This document shows, piece by piece, positions 1 through 9,161 of a stretch of DNA of 40,446 nt; the first letter of the stretch is position 1, and every line of letters starts with the position of its first letter. This stretch comes from Planctomycetota bacterium (GTDB lineage Bacteria; Planctomycetota; JAJSAM01; JAJVHW01). The position numbers were made by a program, and so were the translations under genes. The stretch covers positions 1-40,446 of the forward strand of contig JAJRPF010000038.1 of assembly GCA_024280885.1 (NCBI GenBank), in the 5' to 3' direction. The notes under the pieces were generated by a model. The model was not told the origin of the DNA. It saw nothing but the letters and a program-made list of their open reading frames with translations, and did no database searches.

Positions 1-167
1 CACGTCACCGTCTCGCCGCTCCGATTGGTGGCCGATCACGGGTGGTGAAGAGCACATTCGGCGTGGACGGGTGAGGTTCGGGAGGTGTGCGAGGGGTTCC
101 GTGGGGGAGTTCCGCGTGGCGGTGCGGATTCAATCCCCTATCCACCCACTCGCTCTATCCTCCGCCG

Positions 168-854
168 ATGCGCTTCCCCATCACCGAGTACGGTCGCCGG
201 GATCTCCTCATCGCGACGGTGGTCTGCGGCGCGCTGACGGCTCTCTGCGTCTGGCTCTCCGTCTCGGTGGGGTGGGTGCTCTGGACGGGGCTCGTGCCCA
301 TTGTCCTATGGCTGCTCCTCGTGAACTTCTTCCGCGATCCCGAGCGCACGATCACGCAGGGCGAGCGCCTCATCATCTCGCCGGCCGACGGGACCGTCTC
401 CGATCTCGAGGAACTCGACGAGCCCGAGTTCCTCGAGGGCCGCGCGGTCCGACTGGGGATCTTCCTCTCGCCGCTGAACGTGCATGTCAATCGCGCGCCG
501 ATGGCGTGCGAGGTGCTGCAGGTGGACTACCGCCGCGGGGCAATGCACAAGGCGTACGACCCGCGGGCGCGCACCGAGAACGAGGCTGCCTCGATCCGGA
601 TCGCTGTCCTCGGCGGCAGCGTGCGGATGATCGTGCGGCAGGTGACGGGTGCGGTCGCACGCCGTATCGTCTGTCCGGTATCGCCTGGAACGAGCCTGGC
701 GGCCGGCGAGCGCTACGGCATGATCAAGCTCGGATCCCGCACAGAGGTGTGGCTACGCGCGGATCAGGCGGTCACCTGGCGCGTCAAGATCGGCGATAAG
801 GTGAAGGGTGGGCTGACGGTCCTCGGTGAGATCGGCCCGCCGCCCGTAGCGTAG
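168..854 (+). CDS. psd: Phosphatidylserine decarboxylase proenzyme
   Basis: Decarboxylates phosphatidylserine to phosphatidylethanolamine at the inner membrane. The 228-aa product has the length of the short bacterial and archaeal PSD class, not the longer E. coli type. Residues about 12-50 form two hydrophobic segments ending in FFRDPER, a family signature. The middle carries the conserved SPADG motif and the NVHVNR motif. The C-terminus has LGSRTEVW, where the chain is expected to self-cleave between Gly189 and Ser190, turning Ser190 into the pyruvoyl cofactor. The open frame extends upstream to 87, but that extension is proline-rich and unlike the family, so the ATG at 168 is preferred, although its ribosome site is weak. 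The next gene makes the substrate of this enzyme, which supports the assignment. Confidence 0.93.
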   Translation: MRFPITEYGRRDLLIATVVCGALTALCVWLSVSVGWVLWTGLVPIVLWLLLVNFFRDPERTITQGERLIISPADGTVSDLEELDEPEFLEGRAVRLGIFLSPLNVHVNRAPMACEVLQVDYRRGAMHKAYDPRARTENEAASIRIAVLGGSVRMIVRQVTGAVARRIVCPVSPGTSLAAGERYGMIKLGSRTEVWLRADQAVTWRVKIGDKVKGGLTVLGEIGPPPVA

Positions 855-952
855 ACTCGCGTCGGGACGGAACGCGGTTGTGTCCGTCGTTCACGAGCGA
901 GTGACAGACTCAAGGAACCACGCACAGAGCCTGTGGAGGACTGGAAACGACG

Positions 953-1897
953 ATGCCTGGAAGCGATGTCGTGTCGGATGAGGCGCCGGACGAACGGGCG
1001 TCAGAGGGTCACGAGGCCGTCGTGCCCGCGCGGCGGCGGCGCATCCTCCAGCTCTCGACGCTGCCCACGGCGTTGACCGTCGGTAATCTGGTCTGCGGGA
1101 TTCTCGCGATCTCATACGTCGCCGATGCCTCGGCTCAGTACGCGCTCGTCAATGCCCTCTCGGGGGACGCGGCGTCGGCTGCGGCCGCCCAGGCGGTCGT
1201 GCTAATGGAGCGCGCAGGGTGGCTCGTCATGCTGGGCATGCTCTTCGACGGCCTCGATGGGCGCGTCGCCCGGATGGTCCACAGCACCAGTGAGTTCGGT
1301 GGCGCGCTCGACAGCCTGGCCGACGTCGTGACGTTCGGCGTGGCGCCCGCAGTCATCGCCAAGACCCTGATGGAGGGCGCGCTGACGTCGGTGGATACGC
1401 GGATGACGTTCCTGACCGCCGCGTTCTACGCTGTCTGTGCGTGTCTGCGCCTGGCGCGCTACAACGCCGAGCACGAGGATGAGACGTCGGAGGACGAGGC
1501 GCCAGCCGTGACGCACTTCTCCGGCATCCCGACGCCGGGCGCGGCGGGCGTCATCGCGGGCGTGGCGATGGTCCACGGCCACTTCCTCGATCTCGTCCCG
1601 GACGAGCAATGGAAGATCGGCGTCTCGTACGTGATCGGCTTCGGCGTTCTGACGGGTCTCGGCCTGCTGATGGTCAGTCGCGTGCCGTATGTCCACTTCG
1701 CCAATAAGTTCCTGCGCGGGCGCAAGCCGGTGGGGCGCGTCGCGCTGCTCTTCCTCGTCATGATGTTGGTGCTGAATTTCGACTTCGCCGTGGCGCTGGC
1801 CGTGGGTTTCGCCGGTTACGCGGCGTCGGGTCCGCTTGCATTCGTGCCCCGCATCCTGCGCGGTCGCCACTCGGAGATCCCGGAGATGTTCGATTGA
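953..1897 (+). CDS. pssA: CDP-diacylglycerol-serine O-phosphatidyltransferase
   Basis: Transfers a phosphatidyl group from CDP-diacylglycerol to L-serine, giving the phosphatidylserine used by the preceding psd product. The 314-aa integral membrane protein contains the complete CDP-alcohol phosphotransferase signature: D102-G103, A106-R107, G116, D120 and D124, with the family spacing. Several hydrophobic helices follow up to residue 300. The first 30 residues are a hydrophilic, charged cytoplasmic extension. An acidic stretch (EDETSEDEAP) lies in a loop near residue 175. The gap to psd is 98 bp. The stop overlaps the start of folK by four bases (TTGA), so translation of the two is probably coupled. 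Confidence 0.93.
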   Translation: MPGSDVVSDEAPDERASEGHEAVVPARRRRILQLSTLPTALTVGNLVCGILAISYVADASAQYALVNALSGDAASAAAAQAVVLMERAGWLVMLGMLFDGLDGRVARMVHSTSEFGGALDSLADVVTFGVAPAVIAKTLMEGALTSVDTRMTFLTAAFYAVCACLRLARYNAEHEDETSEDEAPAVTHFSGIPTPGAAGVIAGVAMVHGHFLDLVPDEQWKIGVSYVIGFGVLTGLGLLMVSRVPYVHFANKFLRGRKPVGRVALLFLVMMLVLNFDFAVALAVGFAGYAASGPLAFVPRILRGRHSEIPEMFD

Positions 1898-2379
1898 CGA
1901 CCTCAGCGCTGCGGCCCGCGCTTCTCGGTCTCGGCAGCAACCTCGGTGACCGCGACGCGAACCTCCACGGCGCGCTCGCGCTGCTGGAGGAGTGGGGCGC
2001 CGTGCGTATCCTGCGGACAAGTCGAATTCGGACGACGACGCCTGTCGGTGGACCGCCACAGCCGGATTTCCGCAACGCGGCCGCGCTCGTCGAGACCTCG
2101 CTTTCGCCGGTCGACCTGCTGGCCGCCGCGAAGCGCGCCGAGGTGGCTCTCGACCGGGATCTCGACGGCGAGCGCTTCGGCCCGCGGACCGTGGATATCG
2201 ACCTGTTGCTCATCGCGGACGAGACGATCGACACCGACGCGTTGCGCGTTCCTCACCCGCGGATGTGCGAACGACGCTTCGTTCTGGAACCCGCGGCGGA
2301 AATCGCCCCCGACATGCGGCATCCGCTCCTCGACCGGACCGTGAGCGAGTTGCTGGAGGCGTTGCCGAGATGCGTGTGA
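1894..2379 (+). CDS. folK: 2-amino-4-hydroxy-6-hydroxymethyldihydropteridine pyrophosphokinase (HPPK)
   Basis: Transfers pyrophosphate from ATP to 6-hydroxymethyl-7,8-dihydropterin in folate synthesis. The 161-aa length is normal for HPPK. The N-terminus has the GLGSNLGDR signature (residues 12-20). The catalytic loop is RFGPRTVDIDLLL, with D101 and D103 as the expected magnesium ligands, followed by the usual VPHPRM motif. The start is a TTG that shares bases with the pssA stop; no later in-frame start keeps the GSNLGDR motif. Its end overlaps the panC start by 10 bases. It sits in a run of cofactor genes. Confidence 0.93.
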   Translation: MTTSALRPALLGLGSNLGDRDANLHGALALLEEWGAVRILRTSRIRTTTPVGGPPQPDFRNAAALVETSLSPVDLLAAAKRAEVALDRDLDGERFGPRTVDIDLLLIADETIDTDALRVPHPRMCERRFVLEPAAEIAPDMRHPLLDRTVSELLEALPRCV

Positions 2380-3287
2380 TGAAGGACCCCGCCGAGGTGG
2401 GGGAGTACGTCGGCATGCTCCGGCGCAATCGGATCACATGTGGGTTCGTGCCGACGATGGGCGCGCTCCACGCGGGTCATGCAGCGCTGATCGAACGCAG
2501 CGTGCAGGAGAACGACCGGACCGTCGTCTCCGTCTATGTGAACCCGCTGCAATTTGGTGCTGGCGAGGACCTCGCGACGTATCCGCGGACGCTCGACGCG
2601 GACGTCGCGCTCTGCGCGGAGTTGCATGCCGATGTCGTCTTTGCCCCGAGCGTCAAGGCCATGCAACCGCCCGGTCGCGTCACGGTCGTGACCGTCCGCG
2701 GCGTCTCCGACGACTTCGAGGGTGCGCAGCGCGCCGGGCATTTCGATGGCGTCGCGACGATCGTGGCGCGGCTCTTCAACGTCGTGCGCCCGGATCGAGC
2801 GTACTTCGGGCAAAAGGACTACCAGCAGACGGTGGTCGTGCGGCGGATGGTGGCCGACCTGGCGTTTCCGCTGGACGTGGTCGTCTGCCCGATCGTGCGT
2901 GACCCCGATGGCCTCGCGCTCTCGTCGCGCAACCGCTACCTCTCTCCCGAAGAGCGCGTCGTGGCGTTGCGGCTGCCACGCGCACTCGAGTCCGCCGAGA
3001 TGCTCGTGCTCGCCGGTGAGTGCGACGGCGCTGCGATCCGCGCACACATGGCGGCGAAACTCACGCCCGCAGACTCTTCGGACGCGCCGGACTCTGCTGA
3101 CGCCGTGGAGCGGGACGGAATCGACGCTGACGTGGAGTACGCCGAGATCGTGGACCCGATGACGCTCACGCCGATTGAACGCTTGACCGGTCACGCCGTC
3201 CTGCTTGCAGTTCTGCGTGTGGGGACGACGCGTCTGCTCGACAATCGCATCGTTGCGCCACCCGGCACGCCTGCGTGGGAGCGCTGA
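2370..3287 (+). CDS. panC: Pantothenate synthetase (pantoate-beta-alanine ligase)
   Basis: Condenses pantoate and beta-alanine with ATP to give pantothenate, the coenzyme A precursor. The 305-aa protein shows the nucleotidyltransferase fold motifs: PTMGALHAGH, with HAGH at 34-37 as the HIGH-type motif, VNPLQFG near 58-63, GQKDYQQ from 147, and the LSSRNRYLS motif near 182-190. Near residues 230-250 there is a low-complexity acidic and serine insertion (DSSDAPDSADA) that is not typical of the family. The frame is open upstream inside folK, but the ATG at 2370 gives the proper N-terminus. The gene overlaps folK at its start and, depending on the start chosen, ispE at its end. Confidence 0.94.
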   Translation: MRVMKDPAEVGEYVGMLRRNRITCGFVPTMGALHAGHAALIERSVQENDRTVVSVYVNPLQFGAGEDLATYPRTLDADVALCAELHADVVFAPSVKAMQPPGRVTVVTVRGVSDDFEGAQRAGHFDGVATIVARLFNVVRPDRAYFGQKDYQQTVVVRRMVADLAFPLDVVVCPIVRDPDGLALSSRNRYLSPEERVVALRLPRALESAEMLVLAGECDGAAIRAHMAAKLTPADSSDAPDSADAVERDGIDADVEYAEIVDPMTLTPIERLTGHAVLLAVLRVGTTRLLDNRIVAPPGTPAWER

Positions 3288-4162
3288 TCGACGTGCCTCG
3301 CGAAGTCCTCGAAGTCTGCCGGGCGAAGATCAACCTCTTCCTGGATGTCGTCGGACGCCGTCACGATGGATTCCACGAGCTCGTCACGGTCTTCCACGAG
3401 ATCGACCTGGCCGATGAACTGACGGTGCGTGAAGTCCACGACGCGGCGCCGCGCAGCGTGACGCTCTCGTTGGTCGACGGCAGTGCCGATCACAGCGACG
3501 TTCCGGCGGGGCCGCGAAACCTTGCGGCACGGGCGGCACGCGCGCTGCTCGACGAAGCAGGGGTGAGCGACTCCGTTCACCTGCAACTGACGAAGAACAT
3601 CCCGAGTCGTGCTGGCCTCGGGGGCGGGTCTGCCGATGCGGCTGGCGCGCTGCGCGCAGTCAACCGGCTGCTCGAATTCGACATCCCGGACGAGGATCTG
3701 TTGCGCATCGGAGCGCGGATAGGGAGCGACGTCCCGTTCCTCGTGCGTGGAGGAACCGCGCTCGGCCGCGGCCGCGGTGAGTTGCTCGAGTCGCTCCCGG
3801 CGGCGCACGGCTTGCAATTCCTGCTCCTGATCCCCTCGTTCGGTATCGCGACCGCTGCCGTCTTCGGAGCGCTGCCCGTGGACCTGACGCCCGCGTCGTC
3901 ACCAGCCGCTCTTCGCCGCGCGCTCGAGGTCGGCGACGTCGCCGAATTGGCGGCCACGACTCATAACGCCCTCCTGGACGCGGCGCTCGCCGTCGATGCG
4001 CGCCTCGACACGCTGCTGTGCCACGCCCGCGCCAAACTTGGCAACGGAGTGCAGATGACCGGCAGTGGATCGACGCTCTTCCTCCCCGGCGAATTCGACG
4101 CGGCCCCCGACATGGGCGGCTGGCCCTTCGCCACCCGCGCCATCGTTGTCGGCTCCGCCTGA
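3275..4162 (+). CDS. ispE: 4-diphosphocytidyl-2-C-methyl-D-erythritol kinase
   Basis: GHMP-family kinase that phosphorylates CDP-methylerythritol in the non-mevalonate isoprenoid pathway. The up to 295-aa protein has the N-terminal AKINLFLDV motif (Lys18 is the expected catalytic lysine), the substrate motif RRHDGFHEL, the ATP-binding loop PSRAGLGGGSADAAG at about 110-124, and SDVPFLV near 152, carrying the catalytic Asp. A third GHMP motif (MTGSGSTLF) lies near 265-273. The GTG at 3275 overlaps the panC end by 13 bases. A second GTG at 3293 would give a start just after the panC stop and is equally possible. It is part of the same transcription run. Confidence 0.92.
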   Translation: MGALIDVPREVLEVCRAKINLFLDVVGRRHDGFHELVTVFHEIDLADELTVREVHDAAPRSVTLSLVDGSADHSDVPAGPRNLAARAARALLDEAGVSDSVHLQLTKNIPSRAGLGGGSADAAGALRAVNRLLEFDIPDEDLLRIGARIGSDVPFLVRGGTALGRGRGELLESLPAAHGLQFLLLIPSFGIATAAVFGALPVDLTPASSPAALRRALEVGDVAELAATTHNALLDAALAVDARLDTLLCHARAKLGNGVQMTGSGSTLFLPGEFDAAPDMGGWPFATRAIVVGSA

Positions 4163-4403
4163 CTCCAACCCGCGACGCGCATTCCCAGCGCAGATTCGGT
4201 GATGAGGAGCCCGAGGGCGACGCGGCCGGGACTCCCGCAAGGAGGCAGCGTCTTCGTGTCGTAAGAGTCGCCACGGCGGCTCGTGTGTGGCGGGGCGCGA
4301 GCGGGCTGGCTTCCGACGGGCTGCGTGGCGCGTGGCCAAGTTTTGGCGTTTGGCGAGCAGATCCCGCCGTGAATCCGTCGGGCCAGCGCCAACGTACGCG
4401 AGC

Positions 4404-6425
4404 ATGGCTGATATGGAGCCTGGACGCACCGCGCTCGTCGGCACGTTCGGTCCGCGCAGCGCGGACGAACTCACCCGCCTATTCGCCGCCCGCGAAGCCG
4501 CGCGCTGCGATCTGATCGAGTTGCGGCTGGATCTCGTTCCGGGCGTTCGTGACCGGCTTGCCGACCTGATCGCAGCGGCCCCTGCGCCCGTCGTGGCGAC
4601 GTGTCGGCGCCACGTCGATGGCGGCGGGTTCATGGGCAGCGAAGTCGCACGGCTCCGACTGCTCCACGCCGCCGCCCGTTCGGGAGCGGCGTGGGTGGAC
4701 GTCGAGTCCGACGTCTCTGACGGCGACGTGCCGGACGCCCCGGGCGTGCGCGTAATCCGTTCCACGCATATCGAGCGGCTCCCCGAGGACCCGATCGGCA
4801 TCGTCGAACGACTCCTCGCGCCGCCAGCGGATGTGGGCAAGTTGGTCGTCCGCGAGGGGGGCGAGCGCGATGCTCTGCGCCTGATGCGGCTGATTGCCTC
4901 CAATCGCGGGCGGCTCGCGGGGCATCTGGTGCAGCAGCGCTACACACGCTTTGCGTCCTTCCTGCTCGGAGCGCCCGTCGCCTACGCAGCCCTGCGCCCG
5001 GGAGGTCGGATCGGCCTGGACCTGCCGACCGTCCCCGAGTTTCTCGATCACGCCGATCTGTGTCGTGCACGGTGGGGGACGCGGGCGTGGGTGCTGCTGG
5101 GCGGCGACGTCGAACAGTCGGTGAGCCCGCAGATGCTCAATCTCGCGTTCACCTCGCTGGGCATGGATGTGGTGGCGCTGCGGTGGTCGTGCGCCGATGC
5201 CCGCCCCGCACTCGATGCGCTCACGAGGTTCGGCGGTGCCGGCGCGGCCATCACCATTCCCCACAAGCAGAGCCTCGGGACGCTGCTCGCGACGCGCGAC
5301 GCCGAGATCGGTGACGCCGCCCGCGCAACGGGCGCCGTGAACACCGTGTTGCTGCGCTACGGCGACCTCGCGGCCGAGAATACCGACGTCGCCGGCATCC
5401 TCGACGCGCTCGCCGGCATCGCGCCCGCGTCGCTCGACGGCGCGGCGGGATTGGTCATCGGGGCCGGAGGGGCGGCGCGCGCGGGCGTTCTCGCCATCCG
5501 TCGATTGGGCGGCCGCCCGGTGGTCTTCGCGCGTCGTCCGGAGGCCGCGGACTCGTTGCGCGCGGTCGGCGCGGACGAGATCGTTGCAGACGCCGAAGCC
5601 GCCTGCGCCACGGCGCCGCTCGTCGTTCTCGACGCGACGCCCGCCGGGCCGCCCGGTGGCGAGCCCGTGTTCGACCCCGCACTGCTCCCGCGGCGCGCGG
5701 TGATCCTCGATATGCTGGTTGCCGCGCGACCCACGGCTCTGCTGGCCGCTGCGTCCGCGGCGGGGCACGTGGCAGTGCCCGGCATGTCGATGCTCGCGCA
5801 TCAGGCCGCACGGCAGGTTGTACACATGGGGGCGGCGCGGCCCGACGCTGACGCGATGTTCTCGCTCGGGATGGCGCTCCTCGAGGCGCGCGCCCGCCCG
5901 GTCGTGCTGATCGGCTTGCGATGCTCCGGCAAGACCGCCGTTGGTCGTCATCTCGCGCTCCTCTCGGGTCGGATGTACGTGGATACCGACGACGAGATCG
6001 AGCGGCTCTGCGGCACATCCCCGGATGCGCTCATCCGCGCCGGTGAAGAGGAGCGATTGCGCACCATCGAGGCCGATGCGTTGCGCGCACTCGCTGGCCG
6101 GACTGGGTTGGTCGTGGCAACCGGTGGAGGCGCTGCCCTCTCGGGCGACGCGCTCGCGTCTCTTTGCGACGGGGCGCACGTTGTCTTGCTCGACGCGGCT
6201 CTCGGCACGCTGCTGGCGCGTCTCTCCGAGGCACCGCGTGCGCGCCTTACGGAGCTGTCTCTGGCGGCGGAGTTGCAGCGGCAGCGCGACGAACGAATGG
6301 CGACATACGAGGCCCTCGCGACACGCAGCGAAGACACGTCGACGCGTGCGGCTGTGGAGGTCGCCGAGGCACTTGCTGCATGGCTCGATCGTGAATCAGG
6401 AGCCGCGCTGCGTCCGGTTCCCTAA
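4404..6425 (+). CDS. aroDEK: Trifunctional 3-dehydroquinate dehydratase / shikimate dehydrogenase / shikimate kinase
   Basis: One 673-aa chain covers three consecutive shikimate-pathway steps. Residues about 10-215 are a type I AroD: E39 and R41 in IELRLD, His122, and Schiff-base Lys146 in GKLVVR. Residues about 226-490 are AroE: substrate serines S239 and S241, catalytic Lys288 in ITIPHK, N326-T-D328, and an NADP Rossmann loop GAGGAARA from 353. Residues about 498-665 are AroK: P-loop GLRCSGKT (504-511), DTDD (527-530) and the GGG shikimate site (574-576). All key residues are present, so all three domains are probably active. The frame is open to 4287, but that part is arginine-rich and not conserved-looking; ATG 4404 (or 4413) is preferred. 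A 241-bp gap separates it from ispE. Confidence 0.9.
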   Translation: MADMEPGRTALVGTFGPRSADELTRLFAAREAARCDLIELRLDLVPGVRDRLADLIAAAPAPVVATCRRHVDGGGFMGSEVARLRLLHAAARSGAAWVDVESDVSDGDVPDAPGVRVIRSTHIERLPEDPIGIVERLLAPPADVGKLVVREGGERDALRLMRLIASNRGRLAGHLVQQRYTRFASFLLGAPVAYAALRPGGRIGLDLPTVPEFLDHADLCRARWGTRAWVLLGGDVEQSVSPQMLNLAFTSLGMDVVALRWSCADARPALDALTRFGGAGAAITIPHKQSLGTLLATRDAEIGDAARATGAVNTVLLRYGDLAAENTDVAGILDALAGIAPASLDGAAGLVIGAGGAARAGVLAIRRLGGRPVVFARRPEAADSLRAVGADEIVADAEAACATAPLVVLDATPAGPPGGEPVFDPALLPRRAVILDMLVAARPTALLAAASAAGHVAVPGMSMLAHQAARQVVHMGAARPDADAMFSLGMALLEARARPVVLIGLRCSGKTAVGRHLALLSGRMYVDTDDEIERLCGTSPDALIRAGEEERLRTIEADALRALAGRTGLVVATGGGAALSGDALASLCDGAHVVLLDAALGTLLARLSEAPRARLTELSLAAELQRQRDERMATYEALATRSEDTSTRAAVEVAEALAAWLDRESGAALRPVP

Positions 6426-6527
6426 GCTTGAGAGGCGAAGATCGCGATGAAGGGAAGTAGCGCCCTGGAATTGCGTCACTGAAGCCGCGCCCAGAACTTC
6501 TGCCACGCTCGTCTGTCTCGGAGCCCG

Positions 6528-9161
6528 ATGCCCGTCCGTCCCCTCCGCCCTTCTCTCCAGCGCCCGATCGCCCGTGTGGCGCTCGTCGCCGCCATGGCCG
6601 GTCTTTTCACAGGTGTAGGGAGTGGCGCAGGTGCAGGGAACGGGGTCGTTCGCCAGGCGGTGGCTCAGGAAGACGGGGTCAGCAATCGTGAAGCTCGTAG
6701 TCGTGAGGACCGCGATCGCATCGAGGACCAGGTGCGGGCACTCACGAACAACCGTGTCGTCGGCCGCAACGATACGCAGGTGGCGAGGCGCATCGCCGTC
6801 CTGCTGAATTCGCGCGATCCCGATGCGCGGAGAGCATTGCGCGAGATTCTCGCGAACACCAGTGCACCGCAGAAGGTCATCGAACATCTGGGTGTGGCGA
6901 TCCTCTTCGACTCCGGAGCGGCGGATCTGGTGCCCGACGTCATCGAGCGTCTGCGCGTCGAGCGCGCGTCGGCGCTCGCGCACTACTTCGACGGGCCGCT
7001 CGTGCGCTATGCCGACGCGGCTCTGGTGCGCAGCCTTGCGGCCCTCGCCAAGGACGCGTCGCGGACCGTGGGGTATCGCCTGACGGCCGTGCGCGCTCTC
7101 GGGATCACCGCGCACACCAACGGCCTGCCGGTACTGCTGGAGCTCTGGTCCGACCCGGCGCCGGACGTCCGTCTCGCCGCAAGCCGCGCTTTCATCCACG
7201 TGGTCCCGTTCATCCGTTCGCGTGCCGACGCGGCGACCCTGCTCGACCACATGCGCGAGAGCGGACTGCCGCTCGTCGAGGTGTTGCGCGAGCGGCTGCG
7301 CGCCGTCGAATCTGTCGGGGTGGAACCGGTCGAGAGTGACTATCTGCGCGAGTACATCGATGTGTCGATGGTGGCGTTGCCGCATCTGCCACTCGATCAG
7401 GTCGTGGCGCTCTTCCTCGACTCCCCCGTGGCCGAGTTGCGGCTCGCGGCGGCAGAGCGGATGGCGACAGTTGACTATGACTCCGAGCCAGATCCGGCGC
7501 TCGCCCGCATCGGCGTCGGCACGGCCCTATTCGACACGCTGCGGCGCGAGGAAGACGCGGATGTCGAGCGCGCGATCCTGAGCGCGCTCGTGCCACTGGC
7601 GCGTCCCATTCGAGGCCACGTGGATCGGGCGGGGATCGACGCGCTGATGCGCCGCGCCCGCGCGTCCGGCCGCGCCGCCCGCGACGTGCGGATCGCGGCG
7701 ATCCAACTGCTGGGTGCGCTGCGCGTGCGAGACCCGCGTCCGGTCGCGATGCTGCAGTCCGAATTCGATGGCCTCGCGGACACCGATCCGGACCTGCGCA
7801 TCGAGATCCTGAAGTCGCTCTCGGCGATCGCTGTGGATCAGACCGGGTGGTTGAGCAAGCGCGTTCTCTCCGAGAGCTACGATCGCGTCGCCGAGGCCAT
7901 GGTCGTCGAACTGGCGAAGATGAACGATCCGGGCGCCATCAGCGCATTCAACGAGTTGCTGGCGCGGCCGCATCCGTCCGACATCGTGCGCCACAACGCG
8001 AGCTCGGGGCTCGTCTCTCTCTGGGCCACACACGGTGTCGCGGCTGCCCGCGACATCCTGATCGCGCGCGGGCTGAACGACGCGTCCGTCACCGTGCGCG
8101 AGACCAGTGCGTCCGGTCTGGGCAACCGCCCGTCCGATGACCCCCGCCTACTCGCCGCTCTCGAGGGGGTCGTCATGCGTCCCGACGAGAACGTCCGCGT
8201 GCGCAAGGCCGCCGCCGGGTCGTTGCTCGACCTCGATCCTGACGGGGCATTGCACCGCCTCATCTCGGTGCTCGCGGACGGGACGATCTGGGACGTCGTG
8301 CGCCAGCGCCGCGTCGATCGCCTCGTTGACGGCGAGATCGACGTGAAGGACGTACTCAGCGACACGGATGCGCTGTGGGGCGCCGACGAGCAGGACGTGC
8401 GCGATCGGGCGCTCCAGCTTCTGCAGGCCGTGGTCGACGCCGGCACAGGCCTCTGGGAAGGCTCCGAGGGGCGCGGGCTCGTTCACGAGCGTCTCGCCCG
8501 ACTGCTGCTCGACTCGGCGCGACCCGAGGATGCGTGCGACGTGGCCGCGTTGCTCGTCTCTGATGGTCTGCGCGCTGACGATCCAGCATTCCGGTGGCGC
8601 CTGCTCTTCGCCAGTTCGCTGCGGGCGTGTGGAACCGAAGAGCCGCTCCATCGGGCGGCAGCGCAGCTCTCCGCCATGCGCACGGACAAGGATCTCCCGC
8701 CTGCCATCCGCTCCGCCGTGCTGCTTGAATTGGGCGAGACGCTGCTCCAACTCGACGACCCGACCGGCGCGGTCGAGATCCTCGGGATGATCGGCGATGC
8801 CGTTGATCTGACGTTGTCCGAGAAGAAGCGTCGCGCCGAGTTGACCACGCTCGCGGACGAGCGCAGCGTGAGCGAGCGCCAACTGGTTCTCGAATTGCTC
8901 GCCCGTCTCGACGAGCCGGAGGCGCGCTCGGCGTTCAAGACACTCGGCTACCGGGCGGCACGCCATCTTCACGCCGCGCTTCTCAACGAGAGTGACCTGG
9001 CCGCGCTGCGGCGGATCATGAACGGCGCCGGAGTCCTCACAGGAACCGAGTTCACGATTCCCGAGCCGGCGACCGACGACGAGACGCAGGCCGTCCGCAA
9101 CGCGGCCCTCGCTGCGCTCCTGAGACTCGTCGCAACGGGGCCAGAAAGCGGCGGTCGCTGA
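6528..9161 (+). CDS. Exported HEAT-repeat protein of unknown role
   Basis: The 877-aa protein starts with a Sec-type signal peptide: basic residues up to 16, a hydrophobic core at about 17-31, and likely cleavage after AVA at 44-46. The mature part is almost wholly alpha-helical, with repeated pairs of helices such as DPDARRALREIL, APDVRLAASRAF, VAELRLAAAERM, DPDLRIEILKSL and NVRVRKAAAGSLL, typical of HEAT repeats. The last 300 residues look more TPR-like. No catalytic motif was found. Such proteins usually serve as periplasmic or envelope scaffolds. No neighbour points to a specific partner, and it is monocistronic as far as can be seen. The exact function is unknown. Confidence 0.8.
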   Translation: MPVRPLRPSLQRPIARVALVAAMAGLFTGVGSGAGAGNGVVRQAVAQEDGVSNREARSREDRDRIEDQVRALTNNRVVGRNDTQVARRIAVLLNSRDPDARRALREILANTSAPQKVIEHLGVAILFDSGAADLVPDVIERLRVERASALAHYFDGPLVRYADAALVRSLAALAKDASRTVGYRLTAVRALGITAHTNGLPVLLELWSDPAPDVRLAASRAFIHVVPFIRSRADAATLLDHMRESGLPLVEVLRERLRAVESVGVEPVESDYLREYIDVSMVALPHLPLDQVVALFLDSPVAELRLAAAERMATVDYDSEPDPALARIGVGTALFDTLRREEDADVERAILSALVPLARPIRGHVDRAGIDALMRRARASGRAARDVRIAAIQLLGALRVRDPRPVAMLQSEFDGLADTDPDLRIEILKSLSAIAVDQTGWLSKRVLSESYDRVAEAMVVELAKMNDPGAISAFNELLARPHPSDIVRHNASSGLVSLWATHGVAAARDILIARGLNDASVTVRETSASGLGNRPSDDPRLLAALEGVVMRPDENVRVRKAAAGSLLDLDPDGALHRLISVLADGTIWDVVRQRRVDRLVDGEIDVKDVLSDTDALWGADEQDVRDRALQLLQAVVDAGTGLWEGSEGRGLVHERLARLLLDSARPEDACDVAALLVSDGLRADDPAFRWRLLFASSLRACGTEEPLHRAAAQLSAMRTDKDLPPAIRSAVLLELGETLLQLDDPTGAVEILGMIGDAVDLTLSEKKRRAELTTLADERSVSERQLVLELLARLDEPEARSAFKTLGYRAARHLHAALLNESDLAALRRIMNGAGVLTGTEFTIPEPATDDETQAVRNAALAALLRLVATGPESGGR

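Noticed and set aside
4479..6179. Minus-strand open frame of 566 codons
   Set aside because: It is fully opposite the AroD-AroE-AroK gene, whose catalytic motifs are all present. No ribosome site or domain supports it.
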